Shown piece after piece: positions 62,768 through 64,000 of a stretch of DNA of 64,000 nucleotides. The translations under genes were made by a program, and so were the position numbers. The stretch is from Paramecium octaurelia. Lineage: Eukaryota; Ciliophora; Oligohymenophorea; Peniculida; Parameciidae. The notes under the pieces are model-generated. The model was not told the origin of the DNA and ran no database searches. It was given only the letters and a program-made list of their open reading frames with translations. The DNA lies in the NCBI GenBank assembly GCA_905182995.1, contig CAJJDP010000076.1, forward strand, positions 194,356 through 258,355, in the 5' to 3' direction. Numbering within the stretch: position 1 is the stretch's first letter; the number at the start of each line of letters is the position of its first letter.

Positions 62768-64000
62768 TCAAATATTTATAACGATTTTCTTTTTAGCTAA
62801 TTCGGCTTTATACTTATCTGGGATGGCTTTTTCGTTAAGATCCTTGAGTTTAGTATCTTTAATGGTCTCTAAGAGTCTTTTTTCTTAATTCAATTTATCC
62901 TTGATTTTCTTACCTTCTTCAAGTCTTTCATAATTTATGATAACATTACTTATCTCTTTCCTCTTGCTTCTTTCTCTCTTCATTCTAAATGATTTATTTT
63001 CTTAGCTCTTCAGCATGCTTTTTTCTTAATGCTTCTTTATCTTATAAGATTTTAATCTCATTTTCTCTTTCTTATTTTTATTTCTAAATAACCTTTTGGA
63101 ATTCATCTCTTTCTAATTTTGCCTATTCTCATAGTATTTATAATTTACTTATTCTTAATATCTCTCAAGCTTCTCCCTTTATTGTAATTTTCTGGCTTCC
63201 ATGACTTCATAATTCAATTTCATCTTTAACTCTTATTCTTTTCTTTCTTTCTCTCTTGCCTATCTTTCATTTTATTCCATAGCTCTTTTGGCTCTTAATA
63301 GGTCCAATTCAGCGGCTCTATCTTGAGCCTTCTCTTACATTTCTCTCAATCTCTGCACCTCTCTTTCCTTCTCTTCTTTAATTCTCTTTTGCTCTTCTAA
63401 GAACTCAGCTTCCTTTTAAGCCTTTTGTAAGTTGTATTATAATATTTTATCCTCTTCGTCCCTCTCTTCTTGTATTCTTTTTTCCTTAATCAAAATAGCC
63501 TTATGATTGGCCTCCAGAATTTCATCTTGAACCTTAGCTTGATGAGTCTTTCTAAGTTAGGCCTTGTGTGCTTCTTCCTATTATAATTGTTTAATTTATT
63601 TAAGCATAATCTGACCTTCTCTTTCTTGTTCTTCCTTTTCTTTCAATCTTATCAATTCTCTTTCTTTAATTTATTCAATGATGATTTCATGTCCATGTTT
63701 TAATTGTTGTTTTTACTTCTAATCCTTTTCTTCATGATATTTGATTGCTCTAAGTCTCTCTATTTCCATCATCAAGTCCTTGCGTTTTTCTTGCATTTTG
63801 TACTGATCATATAACTCTTTTTTTTCTTACAATTATTTATCTCTGATTGTAACGCATTTAGCATACATCACCATTTTATTCATCTCTTTGACATCATCAA
63901 TTTGTTCATTGATTATTTCCTATGCCTAATGACATAAATATATTATAAAACTCTTGATATCAAGGAATCCTTGGCAAATTTATCTTCCTGCTCTTGTTAA
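62768..64000 (-). CDS. CFAP45: CFAP45 (cilia- and flagella-associated protein 45), 5' end outside window
   Basis: Microtubule inner protein of ciliary doublets by family. The gene enters from the right edge and ends at TGA 62768-62770. The visible part is one long charged helix with conserved CFAP45 signposts in order: MNKMVMYAKCVTIRDKQL, RKDLMMEIERLRAIKYHEE, REKEKEVQRLRE-type block with MQEKAQDRAAELDLLRAKRA, AKLERDEFQKVIQKQKQ, and LRKKHAEELRKQI. The C-terminus carries KDLNEKAIPDKYKAEL, matching the family's closing block. About 400 of an expected ~550 residues are inside the window; the N-terminus is missing because of the window edge. One or two tiny introns are probably present near 63930-63960. 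Confidence 0.88.

Overview
The window looks like ciliate macronuclear DNA, most likely Paramecium. TAA and TAG are read throughout as glutamine and TGA is the only stop. Introns are tiny (mostly 20-30 nt, GTA...TAG), intergenic gaps are often below 200 bp, and the DNA is strongly AT-rich. Because TAA/TAG are not stops here, the genes were read with the ciliate code and joined across the tiny introns.

Layout. 1-3.2 kb: tail of an upstream gene, then a CNBD ion channel whose selectivity filter is lost. 3.2-8.6 kb: metabolic and membrane genes (citrate synthase, a carbonyl-reductase-like SDR, phosphatidylserine decarboxylase, a STE24-type CAAX protease). 8.6-10.6 kb: a C2H2 zinc-finger gene followed by an exact 1340-bp repeat joined by a single N, almost certainly a contig-overlap artefact. 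10.6-16.1 kb: a small coiled-coil gene, an adenylate kinase 8-like protein with two abnormal P-loops, and an EF-hand/calpain fusion. 16.3-24.2 kb: a Ser/Pro-rich small protein, a protein kinase with a long tail, a CENP-B/Tc5-type DNA-binding protein, a Cys/His-motif protein, an ankyrin protein, a coiled-coil protein and RTF2. 24.7-33.4 kb: one giant Cys-rich, multi-pass surface protein. 33.5-43.1 kb: SUMO E1 subunit UBA2, PPWD1 (WD40 plus cyclophilin), an EF-hand protein, a long coiled-coil protein and an Ulp1-type SUMO protease. 43.2-52.4 kb: a multi-pass membrane protein, a signal-anchored protein, an LRR protein, an MIR-domain protein and small proteins, one ending in a CaaX box. 52.6-59.3 kb: an Aurora-like kinase, a coiled-coil protein, a casein kinase 1, a Rab GTPase with an abnormal G4 motif and a small coiled-coil protein. 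59.8-64 kb: a probably decayed gene, an unusual gene needing longer introns, and CFAP45 running off the right edge.

Themes. Ciliary or motility-linked proteins (AK8, CFAP45, several EF-hand and coiled-coil proteins); two ends of the SUMO cycle (UBA2 and Ulp1) 8 kb apart; lipid-modification parts (CAAX protease, CaaX protein, Rab with a CC tail). Several proteins keep a family fold but lack the family's key catalytic or selectivity residues (channel filter, AK8 P-loops, Rab G4), as might be expected in a genome rich in retained duplicates. No tRNA, rRNA, CRISPR array or intact transposon was recognised. All domain calls come from reading motifs by eye; no database search was run.
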